Shown here in pieces: positions 20,431-33,387 of a DNA stretch of 64,000 bases. Location: NCBI GenBank assembly GCA_021234155.1, contig JAJEKV010000334.1, forward strand, positions 188,001 through 252,000, written 5' to 3'. The first letter of the stretch is position 1. Each line of letters begins with the position of its first letter. The position numbers were made by a program, and so were the translations under genes. The stretch comes from Isoetes taiwanensis. Taxonomy: Eukaryota > Streptophyta > Lycopodiopsida > Isoetales > Isoetaceae. The notes beneath the pieces were generated by a model. The model made no database searches, was not told the DNA's origin, and saw only the letters and a list, made by a program, of their open reading frames with translations.

Positions 20431-23400
20431 TACCCTTCATAAGCGGTGAGGTGGTTTATTCTTTCTTTGAAGTAAGTTGGAACAACATGAGTCAACAATA
20501 TGCTAACACGGTTGAAAGATGAGTATGTGTCCTTAGGCCGTCATAGGAACATGAATGGGGTCAAAAGCGAAGAATGGGTTGGCATATGCTAACGAATTAT
20601 GGTCCATAAAATTACATGCGTAGTAGTTGGCCTTAGTAATATAAATAGTATTCTGAATATTACAGTAAAATAGGCGGACAAGCCCATCCATAAATGCAAA
20701 TCCTTGTTTACGTTGGGCAATTCATGACCCATAAAGATCACGGATGGGGCATTTGTAATTGTAGCTCGCTTTGTTGGTATATCAAAACGTCATCTTAACC
20801 TCCACACCTCATTTAGAAGAAAAAGTAAAATCTTTGATTAAAAATTTATTTCGGTCTACCTTGCATTTTGTAATCATTACTATATATTGCGATTTGTGAG
20901 ACCTTAATTTGGGTTTTGGCGGATGCCGAGAGAAAACTTCATGAGTTGAGCAACCGGAGGAAGAAGAGCTAAGCACATTAAATATAAAAAGACGAGGACA
21001 CGAAGTCACTTGAAACTACAATTTTCAAAAAAAGAGGAACGTGCATGCTTTAAGGCCTTGCGAGATAGCTAGCGAGATGGCCAATATTTTAAAGCCTATA
21101 TTTTTTAGGTTGAGAACAGAGGCACATTCTTAGGTCTAAGTTATTTTCGAGAGCCTATGTTTCTAGAGCTGTCACATCTGAGTTCACTTCGGATCCGCTA
21201 TGTTCTTTGGCATGCTTTGTGGCTTTTTGCTAACATGCCCAGTGAATAAAGGCTGCCAAGAAGTATTGGAATCGAGTAAAAGAACTTGGAAAACATTGAA
21301 GGACAACAAGGAATAGGTAACTTAGTTGTCAAATGAGCTCATATGCCTATCTTCTCGTATCTAGAAAAGGTATATCGGTCTTATTTGCTTCATATATTAG
21401 AAATAGTGCAAAGGGGATATGCTTTGTATTTCCTCCTATTCTTTATTCATGATGCTCTATGACAACAAATAGTACATTCAAGAAGCCATATATGAGGTGA
21501 ACAAATGCCTATGTCTGGATGGTGGAAATACATAGCAAGATTCTTGTCAACAATCAGGGTAAATCAAGGTTTTTAGATCCATTGCTTTGGGCTTATTTTT
21601 AATATTTCTAATTTACCCTTTCATTCTAGGAGTAGCCTTACATCTGAGTATGGAGGCACACATTTTCAGAGAAGTATGCTCCAGAGATGTCTGTGCCAAT
21701 TGCATCCATTTCTATATTTATTTTGCCTGAGGTTTTGTAGTCCTATTGCAGCTTCATACATAGATATTGAAGTGGTTATGAATGCTCATGGGATTTGTTG
21801 TGCTTACTAAATAGAATGAGCTTAGGACTCTGGATTTCAAGAACATAAATGATAACACCTGCAAGTCGAAATTTGGCTTAATGTTCATAGGCTATCACAC
21901 ATTGGTTTCATTGTTTACTACATTGGCAAGCCTCTTGACTTATGGATCAAGGATCTTCCAACAGCATCTTATTAAAGATGTGGCATTGATTGAACAATTA
22001 CTATAGCTCCTTGATGTGCATCTGAATTACATCAGTTGCTTTTTATTCTCTTATGTGCATTGTCTTCTCAGGTTTTCTGATGGAGTAATTAGTTTCTAGC
22101 ATCATATCTATTTTCTACAGGGATTTTGGTTTTTTTGTACCTATGTTTCCATTTCTGCAGAACTCAAGCTTTCGGCAAACTATTATATCAAACAACATTA
22201 AGACAGAACGATGTACTGCAGAGAGCTTAGCCTAGATCATAAGGGAAGGTATAATCCATAACCCTATTTTGTATTTTACTTGCATAAGTCAGGAACTACC
22301 CTCTTTGAAGATAAGTGGTATGCAATATCAGGAGCCTATTATCATTTGAGCAAAATAGTGAGTTTAGAAACACTGCCGTTTTTGCTACAACTAGAGTTTC
22401 AGAACCCTGTTATTGATGCTTGCTATGGAGCTGCTCTGCTACAATTCTCTATTTTGCTTGACAACAAAGCACCAGATATATTTATGATTAGCTGTAACAA
22501 GACAAGTGGTATAAGCGGAGCTCTATCTCTTTATTGACCATTGATCTTGCATCTGTTTTGTTCCAAAAACATCTTTGCTTATCATTGATGATAGTGGATG
22601 CTTTCATTTCCCCAACCTCATACTTCTGCTAAATATTGCAGCCTTCAAGCATCCAATCCAATTCTATATTAAAATCTAAGGTCTCACAGTTACATTCAGT
22701 GGATTAGCAAATTGAACGGGTAATGGACCATCTTAGGGTTGTAGATTAAAAAAAAAAGGGATAAATTGCGAAAGAAGCCATGCACCTCTGTCATTTGAAA
22801 TTTTCAATATTTTACTTTACTTTCTTACTAACACCAAGATTTTAATAAGCCGTGTAGCATCATCTCCTTGAGGAAAAATTGACATCGGAGTCCTTTGGAA
22901 CTTAATTCGTGGTTGGGAGAAAGATTTTTCGATTGTGTTAAAGAGCTGTACTTTATTTGATAAATACAGATCCCTTTTTTTTTCTCTCTCTCTCTCATCT
23001 CTGGAAATCCGTTCATCCTTATGTAACGAATCAAATAAACGAGCCAAGGAATGTCACTATGCCATTGAACCTGACTAACACTATCCTTACATATGAAATA
23101 TGAAGCAGGTTTCATTGTTTTTAAGTGTCAAAGCAAGTTTATTAATGTGTTGGCATAGTGTACAAGAGTAAGCGATGCGAGTCCTCTCAAAGTGCTAATG
23201 CGTTAACTTCCTTCATTCAAATGTTAGAGCAACAATGCACCATAAAAAATAGTTTGATGTTATATAAGCATACAAACATACAAACGAATACACATAGGTC
23301 ATTTACTCAAGCCGAAATGCACCACAAAGCAAAATTTATGATATACATAAACTTAACGAACCTTAATTCACCCAAGCCCCAATGCATCACAAAGCAACAT

Positions 23401-24217
23401 TTTGATGTCATAGAAACAAGTAGCAATGAACAATAGCAATCCGGCTTCTATACCTAGGTAAATGAATTGTGCATTTAAAAATAACACAATAGAATTTCTT
23501 GAATAGTTCATTGTTCAATTATTTTCTATAGCTTTCTGAAGTTTGTAAACAAGCTGCTCTTGCCCTGCTGAGATGAAACTAGGTGCCTGGCTCATGTACA
23601 CTTCCTCTTCTAATTTTAAATTAAGAAAAGCAATCTTGACATCCTTCTGCTTGATACCAAAACCATGTTCAGCTACTATGAAATAATGAACTTAACTCAA
23701 CTTAGCTTTGCAACAGGGGGAAAATGTCTCATCCATGTGGGTTTGTGGCATATTCCAAGTATATGTCAGTATATGCTCGAAAACATGACTTTGAAGTGTG
23801 ATTTAAGCCATTTCACTCTCGGGTCACGGAGGGCAACCCTCCGTGCGCAGCACCTTGTTTGTATTGGCACACTTGTATGTGCAAGGATCCACATGAAGTA
23901 TGAGATTTCTAATGAGCAATAAGAGTTCCAGATTTTGAAGAAAAGCTTAGATTCAATATGGACGGGAGGAGTGCGTGTGGAGGTTAGTACAAATTAATTT
24001 GTGGATTAACCGAATAACTAGGTGTGATTGTCGTTCAATGTTATATGGAAAATGCAATCTCCTACTCTACCCCGAGTTTAGGAATGAAATTTATTTGTGG
24101 ATGCACTTCGACCTCGTATAAAGACTCCGGACATCAAGAATCAAGTCAGGGCCAGTGAAAACGAATAACATGATGAAATTGATGAAGGCAGCAGTGGAGA
24201 TACTGGACGAACAATTT

Positions 24218-24218
<1 letters not shown>
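20431..24218. other. Long intergenic stretch, no gene recognised
   Basis: No ORF has a domain I can name. The plus ORF at 22280-22537 (85 codons, KWYAISGAYYHLSKIVSLET) is the most protein-like but is unidentified. Segments around 23700-23870 (ggcatattccaagtatatg; then cacggagggcaaccctccgt, a perfect hairpin at about 23826-23845) resemble the dispersed sequence at 19500-19600. Confidence 0.5.

Positions 24219-24249
<31 letters not shown>
24219..24249 (+). repeat. Poly-T tract
   Basis: About 30 consecutive T residues followed by ggggg. It could be the A-tail of a minus-strand retrotransposed sequence, but no such element was identified to its right. Confidence 0.9.
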
Positions 24250-24373
24250 GGGGTATTTCAAATTTCAAGGGCGTTAAAAGATGCCATGTTGGTTTTCTAT
24301 TCCTAATCTTCCTCCTGATCTCTTGGTGCCAGAGTTTCTTATCAATATTGCTAATGGTTTGGGTACTCTTTCG

Positions 24374-24665
24374 GCATGGTTGTGAAAAGTAGCCCTATCT
24401 TTTTGAAGTATGCCTTGCAATTGCTCAATGGTCCTCAGCTTGTTGACTTGTTTCCTCAACTTGCTCTATCTGCAATTTTTTGTGCTAAGAAAGATCGCCC
24501 CGCAATGGTTCCTTTTGGTACTTTGCATGGTTGTGAAAAGTAGCCCTATCTTTTTGAAGTATGCCTTGCAATTGCTCAATGGTCCTCAGCTTGTTGACTT
24601 GTTTCCTCAACTTGCTCTATCTGCAATTTTTTGTGCTAAGAAAGATCGCCCTGCAATGGTTCCTT
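24374..24665 (+). repeat. Tandem duplication, 151-bp period
   Basis: The unit beginning gcatggttgtgaaaagtagc occurs at 24374 and 24525, nearly identical through cctgcaatggttcctt. It lies within the ORF1-like part of a LINE fragment. As 151 is not a multiple of 3, it shifts the frame. Confidence 0.9.
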
Positions 24666-24862
24666 CTTCCTCTGTGCCTCCTATCTCTGTTGTGTCCCCT
24701 TTACCTTATGTTGTCCCTTCTACCAATACTACTGATACCTCTATCGTTGCTATCCATCTGCTGCTAAAACTTCTATTCCACAGAAGATTGTGCATACTCC
24801 CATCTTTGATGAGGATGCTAGGGCCAAATTACAGAAGATCTAGGAGATGTAAGAGCGGCAAG
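24374..24862 (+). pseudogene. LINE ORF1-like fragment, 5' part
   Basis: Translation includes FLKYALQLLNGPQLVDLFPQ, KKDRPAMVP, a Ser/Pro/Thr-rich linker and FDEDARAKLQKI. The sequence ends where element X1 begins. After X1-X2 a similar low-complexity coding stretch resumes (25894 on) and is followed by a LINE endonuclease, so I infer this was the ORF1 of that LINE. No DUF4283 or zinc-knuckle signature is visible; the assignment rests on position. Confidence 0.4.
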
Positions 24863-25539
24863 ATTCTAGAATGGGACTCGCAAGAAACCAACAAAGCGCC
24901 CTATAGATAGGCTTCTCATTCATCTCAGCAGATTTTCTACAATGGTGGACAGTGGGTAGCCGCACACATGCGAACTACCCACGAAAAATAAAGGGAAAAT
25001 CCAATTATATCATTTGGACCCCAAAACAAATACAATGCTAAATAGATGAGTGGCTGATGTACCTGCCGAAAGCTTATCACCGGGATTAAAAAACCCAGCC
25101 CTTCGGGTTTTCGAGGAAAAACCTAGTGATAAGCCTTCGCAAGGGGCTTAGACAAACGTAAGGCATAGAATCGCCCCCAAAACCCCGCATGGAGAAGTCG
25201 AAACGGATGCCGCTCGCCAACCTGTACCTGCACATCACCAACACAACAAACGAGAAACATACCAGAGAATAGCATCACCCAGCGGGTGGAGAAAAAGCAT
25301 CACCCAGCGGGTGGAAAAACATGATAAACAAAACTTGTACAATAAACAAAGAAGGGGGAGGGTGGGTTCAAAGAGAATAAAGATGCTGCTGAGAGAAGAG
25401 GAAGCCCGATGAGGCGTGGATCGTAAAACACGCCTGAAATAGCGAACTCCCAACCCAAAGCGGGCATGCGCCGCGCGCATGCTGCATGACATGCATGCTC
25501 GTCCCATTCTAGAATGGCGATCCGATGTCTCGGATCGAT
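24863..25539 (+). mobile_element. X-family element X1 (Helentron-like, non-autonomous)
   Basis: The left end is attctagaatgggactcgc; the right end is gctcgtcccattctagaat, giving 15-bp inverted ends. Beyond the right end comes a hairpin cgatccga-tgtc-tcggatcg (25518-25537). Unequal inverted ends with a 3' terminal hairpin fit the Helentron/Helitron2 (DINE-like) plan. The interior includes two cacccagcgggtgga units (25268 and 25298) and the block cccttcgggttttcgagg, both also found in X3/X4. No coding capacity. It interrupts a LINE fragment. Confidence 0.7.
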
Positions 25540-25542
25540 CGC

Positions 25543-25893
25543 ATTCTAGAATGGGACTCCAAAAACCAACAAAGCGCCCGACTACCGAGAGAACTTCCTT
25601 ACAAACTAGGATCAAGGGGCGAGGTCCGCGGGGCGAGGCCAAAGGCCGAGAAAGGATAGCAAGAAAGATCGCCAAATTGGCTAAACCAAAGGTGAAGAAG
25701 CCCCCTCCCCGCCCGGAAACAATTCAAAGAGAATAAAGATGCTGAGAGAAGAGGAAGCGTAGATGAGGCGTGGATGCGTAAACACACGGGGAAATAGCGA
25801 ACTCCCAACCCAAAGCGGGCATCGCCGCCGCATGCCTGCATGACATGCATGCTCGTCCCATTCTAGAATGGCGATCCGATGTCTCGGATCGAT
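25543..25893 (+). mobile_element. X-family element X2, head-to-tail with X1
   Basis: It starts attctagaatgggactcc and ends gctcgtcccattctagaat followed by the same hairpin (25872-25891). It shares with X1 both the first 40 bp and the last 130 bp, but lacks most of the middle, so it is an internally deleted sister. It follows X1 directly in the same orientation with 3 bp between them. Confidence 0.75.
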
Positions 25894-26925
25894 GCGAAAG
25901 TGTTCAGGAACATCATGAAAATGTCCAAGTGGAATAGCAAAATGTGAATTGAAAAAGAGTTGCACGCAATAAGGCTAGTCAACATGCCTCTAATGTCATG
26001 AATGAGTCTGATACTTTGCATGGAAGGGTGGAGCAAAGAGGAGGCTCTACTTACTAGGTAGCCAACAAAATAATGGGGGATAGATAGAGAGGAGGCTCTC
26101 CCTCACCAAATGCTAAACAAAACAATGAAAGGGTGGAACAAAGAGGAGGCTCCCCCTTGCCAATTTCTAGGACGAGATGGGTTGACCTCCCTTCAGAATC
26201 ATGTGAGATGGACATGGTTGATGCTGGCTCTATTGGTAGGGAGGTGAAACATAATAGTTAGGGCACGTGAGCCTTTTGTCTTTGAATGTGAGAGGAGTGG
26301 CTTCTTCCTAAAGTAAAAGGAGCACCCTTTCTTCAAGAGCATAAACGCCTCCGAGGTGATGTATATAAGTAGGTAATATGTTTGGACGTGACTATATTGT
26401 CTTGGTGTCTGCTAATACATCTAAGGCTGGTGTGCTTACTACGTGGAAGTCCTCTGTAGGTTTGGGCAGGGGATAATAATCAAGTGGAAAGATAAAGGCC
26501 AAGAATGGGGTTTGATAAATGTTTATGCTCATAATAGACCTCGCCAGTGTGGTGCTTTGTGGGCAACTGTTGGGAATACAATTCTTCATCTTGGGCAGAA
26601 TGTTGCGTGGTTCCTGATTGGAGACTTTAACATGGTCGAGTTGGAAAGAGATAGAAGCGGTCAAGGTTCTAAAGTGGTGCAAGGGTTCGAGCGGGAACAA
26701 TGGTTGCGCCTTTTACACGATTGCCAACTTATAGAGTTTGATGATGATTAGTCCTTCACGTGATGTAATGGTTGGACATGAGTTGGTAGAGCTTATGCAA
26801 GACATGATAGAGGATACTTTAATACTTGTGCATCTGTTTTGCGAATAGATTTTCGTTGCTCGAATCTTCTGGATAGCTCCGTATCTGATCATAATTCGCA
26901 ACTCTTATCCAATGATGTGGCTAAT
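25894..26925 (+). pseudogene. LINE fragment: ORF1 tail and ORF2 endonuclease start
   Basis: From about 25894 a polar stretch with three gaggaggctc motifs (about 26038, 26091, 26135) ends in SRTRWVDLPSESCEMDMVDA. ORF2 then starts with LSLNVRGVASS (about 26282), continues VSANTSKAGVLTTWKSSVG (about 26400) and QEWGLINVYAHNRPRQCGAL, then AWFLIGDFNMVELERDRSG (to about 26660). The GDFN motif and the overall order match the LINE endonuclease. The frame ends near 26750 and no RT follows, so the element is truncated. It appears to continue the sequence left of X1. Confidence 0.8.
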
Positions 26926-29872
26926 TGTATTCTGATAGGAGTACTCCATAAGTTTTTGTTCTGTTTGTGATTATGCCTAAGGGAGTATACCAAAGAGCCT
27001 TTGGTACGAGGAGCAAGGCGCAGCATGGGGGCAATTTGCCTCATAAAAAGTCTGGAAAAAATAGCCATGGAAAGAAACAGACAAACAATTCTATGGAGCA
27101 ATGACAACAGAAATTAGGAGCGAATCCAATCGGGCTTGCATATTGAGATTAATATGGAATTTGTTATTTTAGAATAGTACACAATATTTAAGAATTGAAA
27201 ATGTTACGCACCTGGTTTAATTGTTTATTTTATCATCATACTTTAGCTGTGATCCATTTATCTGCCCTCTAAATGGTATGAACTGTAAATGCTTGCTGCA
27301 TTTGAGAAATTGGTTGCATGTGGCAGACTGTACTTGCTTTACACAGCTATTGGTGCTTAATATGTTTATGTTGGCAGGATACTCAAATAGTTGAGGGTCC
27401 TTAACCTTGATGCAAGGTCTATTGATGTTGCTAGGTGTTTTTTGTTTGGAGTAGTTGATGGCTTAGAAACAAGTCTTAAGAAATATGACGTGCTGTTGTT
27501 TTCATGCTGGCAGAAAATATGCAAATGCTTGACCGATATAGGCTTGCTAGGATTGTTGGTTGTTAGTTTTGGTATACTAAGTGGAATGTCCATTATGCTG
27601 GTGTAGTTAGATTGGATTGAAATGTCGAGTGCATGCTGGCTTAAGCATAGATGTGTGATGGTATTTGGTATGATAGCTATATGATGTTGTGCTATTTTTT
27701 TTTTTTTTTAAGGTTGCTAGATACTGATTGCATCTAAGTTAGAATTAGTTATTTAGATGTTTAGAATGCCTCTAAATAGGCTTAGGTTTTTTGAATAGTC
27801 AGCAGTTGCCTTAGCCATTAATTTAAGAATCGTTTGTTTATATAACAAAGGAATAAGGATATGCTGATCTCTGACATTAAATTGTACAACCTATACAACC
27901 TATATTGTAAAATTGTGAAATTGAAATAATAAAGCATAATGGCATACACAAGGGTTGTCATGGGCCACTCAATTGTATGCAACTCAAAGACACATTCAAA
28001 ATGCACAAAATCTCAAGACATTTTATTTACATAGCATAACATCATTATATAAACAAGAGATATATATACAATGTGCCCCCTCCACTCCCAAACAAATAGT
28101 ATAAAACGAAATGCCTATCAACATTTATAGGTTCCCACATGACGCCCACGTTGTTTACGGGTCCCCAAATTATAGAACTATATGGCTGTATTTGGCTTTT
28201 GCAGTCTTCAACTAGACCGTATGGGCACCATTCAAAGTTATTGCGTCTTACATTCACAGAATTTATCAGCAACAAGCTCCAACTGCTTATTTGTATTCTT
28301 GGAGTCCTTGCGATGGTTATAACTGTTGGCATTTGTTCATCCACAATGAACTTTTTGCATGCTTCAAAGGTAGAAACTCCATTGTTTATGTTGGTTAGAT
28401 ATATCATTCAAGAATTATTTTCTACATAAATTTTGGGCAAAGTGTGCCTTTGTAGTTCTCTTAAATACTGATCATGACCTTTTGACCTTTTTTGGTTTGA
28501 TTTGACCATTGATACTGGCAACTGAAGTTTTGGATTGCTTCTGATTGAGATGCCACCTACATAGTGGCCATTTGTGCATCAAGTTGCTGATTCAATGGTC
28601 CAAGTCCTAGAAACAGTGGCAAAAAAGAAGGTTATGACTTAATTGGATGAGCTAATTTTGGTTCATTTGTGATGTTTTGAAAAACGTCTCTAACTAGCTT
28701 CATTTTGATTTTTTGGATTCCTGATAACCATATATGGTGCCTATCTATATTTTCTTTTTATATGGTACTAACCATATGGAGTTCATGGATATTAAATCTC
28801 CATAAGCTTTCACGTCTGTCTGAACCACTTGAAAAGCCAAGGTTCATCTAGGCTTAAGTGCTTAACTATTTGAATTGGAGCTCTAGGCCTTGAAATATTT
28901 ACACTATAGAATCCAATTATTGCAGAGTGATCACCAATGAGACATGAGATCCAAGAGATGAATGGTGAATAAGCTGCAAGATTTCCATTAGATAAGAGAT
29001 ATTTTTGGATTTTCAATGTTTGCCGCCATACATTCTTAAGACTTGACAATCCAAGGGGAATGGTAACAAACGTATCGATATTAAAGCACAAAGCACAAAC
29101 ATGAACCCCATGAACCCTTGAATTAAGCTAGGGCATACATCAACATACATTGATGTATCCCAAATTGCCTATGGTTATCCAATATAAAGCAAGTCAAAGC
29201 CTTTGCCGAGTAGCATTTTAAAACCTCATTTTCATTCAATGACAAACATAAAGTCTACAACATTTTTGGATCAAGAAATATGCCTTAGTAAAGTTGTGGA
29301 GGTAAATGTGGTGTAAAGCACTTAACAACTCTTTTAAAACATTGGCATTCAAAAACAAATGCTATAAATATATTGATCAAGTATGGAAGCTAGATCTTAT
29401 CATGTATCTAGACTTTTGCTTTATCTTGAGGAACCATTGTAAGGCTTTGAGAGAGTCATTGTAAGACTTTAAGAGCATCACTGTTTTGTAGCGTAAGAAA
29501 TATTCAGCTTATGTTGGTGACATTTCTTACGCATTTGTCGATACTACACCTATACAATGCACTATAACACTTATTGTTTAAAGCTCAAGCTTGACAATCT
29601 AAAAATAAATTTCAAATTTTCTCATTGGCACATGGTTATTAATTTGGTTTATATGTTATCTCAGGGTTGAATGGATTCATATGCTATAGAATTTTTCAAA
29701 TTCAGAAAAGTGACATTAGATTTTGAATTCAGAACCGTGTTACAATAGATATGGCAACTTTTGTGGAAATAGCTTTGTCTAGGTTGGCTTGACAATACTG
29801 TTGTTTATGGTGCCTTTTCCTAATATAAATTTGGAAAGGACAACTCATTCTAACAGTTTGCTTGCTGGTCTA
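26926..29872. other. Intergenic DNA, no gene recognised
   Basis: Oligo-T near 27698-27709. A minus-strand ORF at 28045-28407 (120 codons, with MPTVITIARTPRIQISSW) is open but matches nothing I know, and the plus strand is also open there. The rest is AT-rich without domains. Confidence 0.5.
29868..29872. repeat. Target-site duplication of the solo LTR, left
   Basis: The pentamer gtcta is repeated at 30245-30249, immediately outside TG...CA ends. Confidence 0.75.
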
Positions 29873-30244
29873 TGTTACGAATATAGGTTAGGCCCTAGGT
29901 CATAAGTCGTATGTTCCATACACATATTGGTCCCTAGGTCATATAGGACCATCAAATCTAAGGATTTTAAGGGACAGGTGGCATAAGGAGGTGCCAAGAG
30001 GCTACATGCGCATGCATATGCGTGGCAGCATGCCACAAGAGTTGGTACCCTATATAAAAGATCAGGGATCTCAAGGGGAGAACACCATGGAGATTCGTTC
30101 TAGAGACGATTAGGAACTGCAATATGCAGCAGTGTTGATCCGAGAGATCAACACAAGTCTGGCGTGGGTCTAGGGGACTCAAGGAGTGGGAAACATAGGG
30201 GGTTCACGGTTGCCAAATTCGGCCTCTTTCATGGGGTTAGAACA
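29873..30244 (+). mobile_element. Solo LTR (372 bp)
   Basis: It begins tgttacgaatatagg and ends ggttagaaca, i.e. TGTT...AACA, flanked by gtcta on both sides. A TATA box (ccctatataaaagatcaggg, about 30048) sits two thirds of the way in, followed by an R/U5-like region including gagatcaacacaagtctggc. That late segment resembles plant LTR retrotransposon U5 regions. No internal coding region lies next to it, so it likely arose by LTR-LTR recombination. Orientation is plus from the TATA box. Confidence 0.75.
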
Positions 30245-33046
30245 GTCTATAACACTTCAGATTGGTCGATTATAGAATTGGCATTCTATCTTTCATGAAC
30301 AACAATGATATTATAATGGAATGAATTCTAAATCTATTATAATTTCTAAATAGAACTTTCTATCTTCCATATTCATTCATGCATTCATAGAATAGCAAAA
30401 ATTCTTTATTATGATCGAGACAATATGCCCTATCTACTTACATTTTTAATAGCTACACTTAAATATTTGTCACATTTGACCTACATTAACAAGTGTAAGG
30501 CCACGGAGCAAGACTGCACTTATTGCCGTTTGTTTTAAACAATTTTATTTTGTCAAAGTCAGATTATTTTTGATCATACTGCATGTTGGTACGGTAAGCC
30601 ATATCCAACCTCAAACGTATGCCAAAAAATTTACATGGAAGGCCTAACATTATGCATGAGAGACTTCTCTCATAAAATGTTTGGATAAAACTTATATGCA
30701 TTTCTGCATTCCAACTAGACAAGGTCTACAAATAAGCACGAGTCCAAATTGCATATGAAGCATTGTCTTCTTTAGATGATCTCGGGTTAAAGCCACTATC
30801 TTTATTAGTTTTTGAACTTATACCCAGCGAAAAGCCCAGCAATGCTTGGCACTTTTTCTAGTAAGAATATAAGAGTTTTGATGGATATAGCATAGTATAG
30901 ACTGTTTTGATCTCCGCTTGCCATGTCCGCCTTTGTCCAAACGGTTTCAATTTAGTGTTGTAAACAGTAGCCAAGCATTTCCCAACTTATGCACACGACT
31001 AGGGCATCTTTTATATAAAAGTTCTACGACCTTCTCCAACATAAATATGTAAGAAATAAGCTTATACTTGCATGTATCTTACAAATAATACTTTATATTG
31101 TAGAGGCAAAAAAGAAAGACCCTATTTGGTAAGCATGTTCCTCCAAACCTTATAGTATTTTACAAACCTCATTATACCATATACAAAAACTTGTACAAGC
31201 ATACCCCACAAACGAGAATCGCTATGTATGGTCTAGATCAAGGAACAAAGGGCAAATATGCCCATCCGAGCTTTGAAGCTTAGTGGATGATTGGGAGATA
31301 TCTTGAAGTAACATCTTCCTCTGTTGCTTTTTAAAACCCTAAAACAAATCTTTCATTCTAAAAACATACGGAATCAGTCTTATAAGGGAAACCCTGAAAA
31401 TCCATACAAAAAAGCCCTCTTCGCATTTCATGGACCTTGGCTGAATCTACTGGCCAAATTTGCATCCCTCGAATCTATTTGCACCATGACGATAAGAGAA
31501 ACCCTGAAAATCCATACAAAAAAGTCCCCTTCACATTTTATGGACCTTGGCCGAATTTGCTGGCCAAATATGCGAGCACCATAACACGGTGTCTTCACAA
31601 TCCTAAAATAAATCCAAAACCCGCAGCACTTGCATACCTGAGACAGAGAATGCTTCAAATAACTCTAAGATAACCCAAAAGTGAAAGAGCTCGATGCTTG
31701 CATGCATGGCTTATTAAAAAAAAAAGGGGGAGGAATAAAAATAAAGGGGGTAAATCATTGGGGATATGAAATTCAGACAATAAAACATGGAGTGCACTCC
31801 CTGTTATTCTGCTACATATGGAGAAATTGCATGCATATACTTTATTGGTTAAAAGAGAAAAGTGCATTAAGTCAATCGTCTAATTTTAAAGTGGGAATGA
31901 GAAAATGCCAACAAGAGAAAATGCTAACAAGTGGTGTCTATGCATCTTTAGGGCCATGTAACATAGAATAAGCCCTTGCAAATTAAATAAATACGTACCT
32001 TGATTTGTTTAAGCAACCTTTTGCAAATGTTTCAAGAATATCAGTTAGCATTACAAGAAATTTATCGTGGCGGCCTGCCGCCGCGAACATTTCTTTGTTT
32101 CTAAACATGTAAGGTTGGATTCACTATTAGCATCTAAGGTTTCATAATGTAATGACTATTTAGTAATGATGAATTTTTGAATTCTACTTTGTAGTGATGC
32201 ATAACTTAGGGATAACATAACATTTTCAAACCTTTGGTAGTGACAGTAAATCGTGTTTCATCGCTTGTTAAAATTCTATCCATCGATCCATCCATCCATC
32301 CTAATCCTGAGATTGTAGCTATTATAGTGATATGCATTTTCATGAGTTTGCATGTTGAAAATGCTGTCAGGGTCCTCCTAACTCCAAAGCAACGCAAGAC
32401 TTAGGATATTTTGGAGCATTCAAAATATTACTGCGATAGTTTAGGTTTAGAAATGCTTGGAATATCATTAGAACGTTGGCACACCCTTGAGGAATATTAA
32501 TATCACATCTTATTCTAGACACTTGGGCATAGCACTTTCGATCCACCTTATACTAATACAGTTTGCAGGATTCCTATGGTATATTATTGGCGGTGCATTA
32601 GAAATAGTACTGGACCATAAATTTAATCCACTCACTAATATTATAGACAGCTTCGACAAACATACCTAGTAGCCTTGTCTGTAAATTTGATGGTTGTTAA
32701 TTAGCATTCTTGCCACTTAAATCACAATATAAATAATGCAAAATTATACCCATAGATGCTGCAATATCAAGTAATTTTTTCTTTCTAGAACTGCAGGCCT
32801 GTTATTTTTGCGTGCTCTCCTTGGCTCCATTCCCTTCTCGCCGAATTGCCGGATCACTCATCTAAAGGAAGGGTTTTTTATTTCTTCGAATCCTTCTGTT
32901 CTCAACGTCTTTTATCTTCCAATGAGTACTGGAAAAGCTTTGGCGGTTAGATAGGATTCTTTGCAAAAAACATCTGTTGAACAAGAGCTCCAACTGCATG
33001 AATCCATCATAAACATAACTTGTAAGGACAAAATAGAGGATTGATA
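30245..33046. other. Intergenic DNA with a tandem duplication
   Basis: No gene recognised. An imperfect tandem repeat with a period of about 115 bp lies at 31382-31570 (each copy has gaaaccctgaaaatccatac and tatggaccttggc-like segments). Short A-runs at about 31710. Confidence 0.5.
33042..33046. repeat. Copia target-site duplication, left
   Basis: tgata precedes the left LTR and is repeated immediately after the right LTR (36634-36638). Confidence 0.9.
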
Positions 33047-33334
33047 TGTTGACACTCTCACCACCTGACACATCACATACAATTTGGACCACCCTATTGG
33101 CGACACATCGGGGACCGAGGTGGACGGTATATTCTTTGCTATTTAAAGCCCGCAGATTCCATAGATTACGCCCGATGTTTAGCTTCAGTTCCATAGTTTA
33201 CGGATTGATTCATGTTGCCTCGGTTTACGCCTTGATTGTTCCACAATCTACGGCATTCGGTGTATATATTCGGTTCATTGGTTCAATAGATCGGTGTGTT
33301 CTCTTCGGTCTATTTCTTGTTCTGTTCCTTCACA
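33047..33334 (+). repeat. Copia 5' LTR
   Basis: Starts TGTTGACA and ends TTCACA, with a TATA-like gtgtatatattcggttcatt in the second half. Confidence 0.93.
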
Positions 33335-33349
33335 TGGTATCAGAGCCCA
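33335..33349 (+). promoter_or_regulatory. Primer-binding site (tRNA initiator Met)
   Basis: tggtatcagagccca begins directly after the LTR. This is the standard plant copia PBS complementary to the 3' end of initiator-Met tRNA. Confidence 0.92.
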
Positions 33350-33387
33350 CCGATTAATCCTATATCGAAGTGATCCTTTGCAAGAAA

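Noticed and set aside
28045-28407. 120-codon minus-strand ORF as a gene
   Set aside because: Open on both strands, with no domain, splice context or homologous copy in the window.
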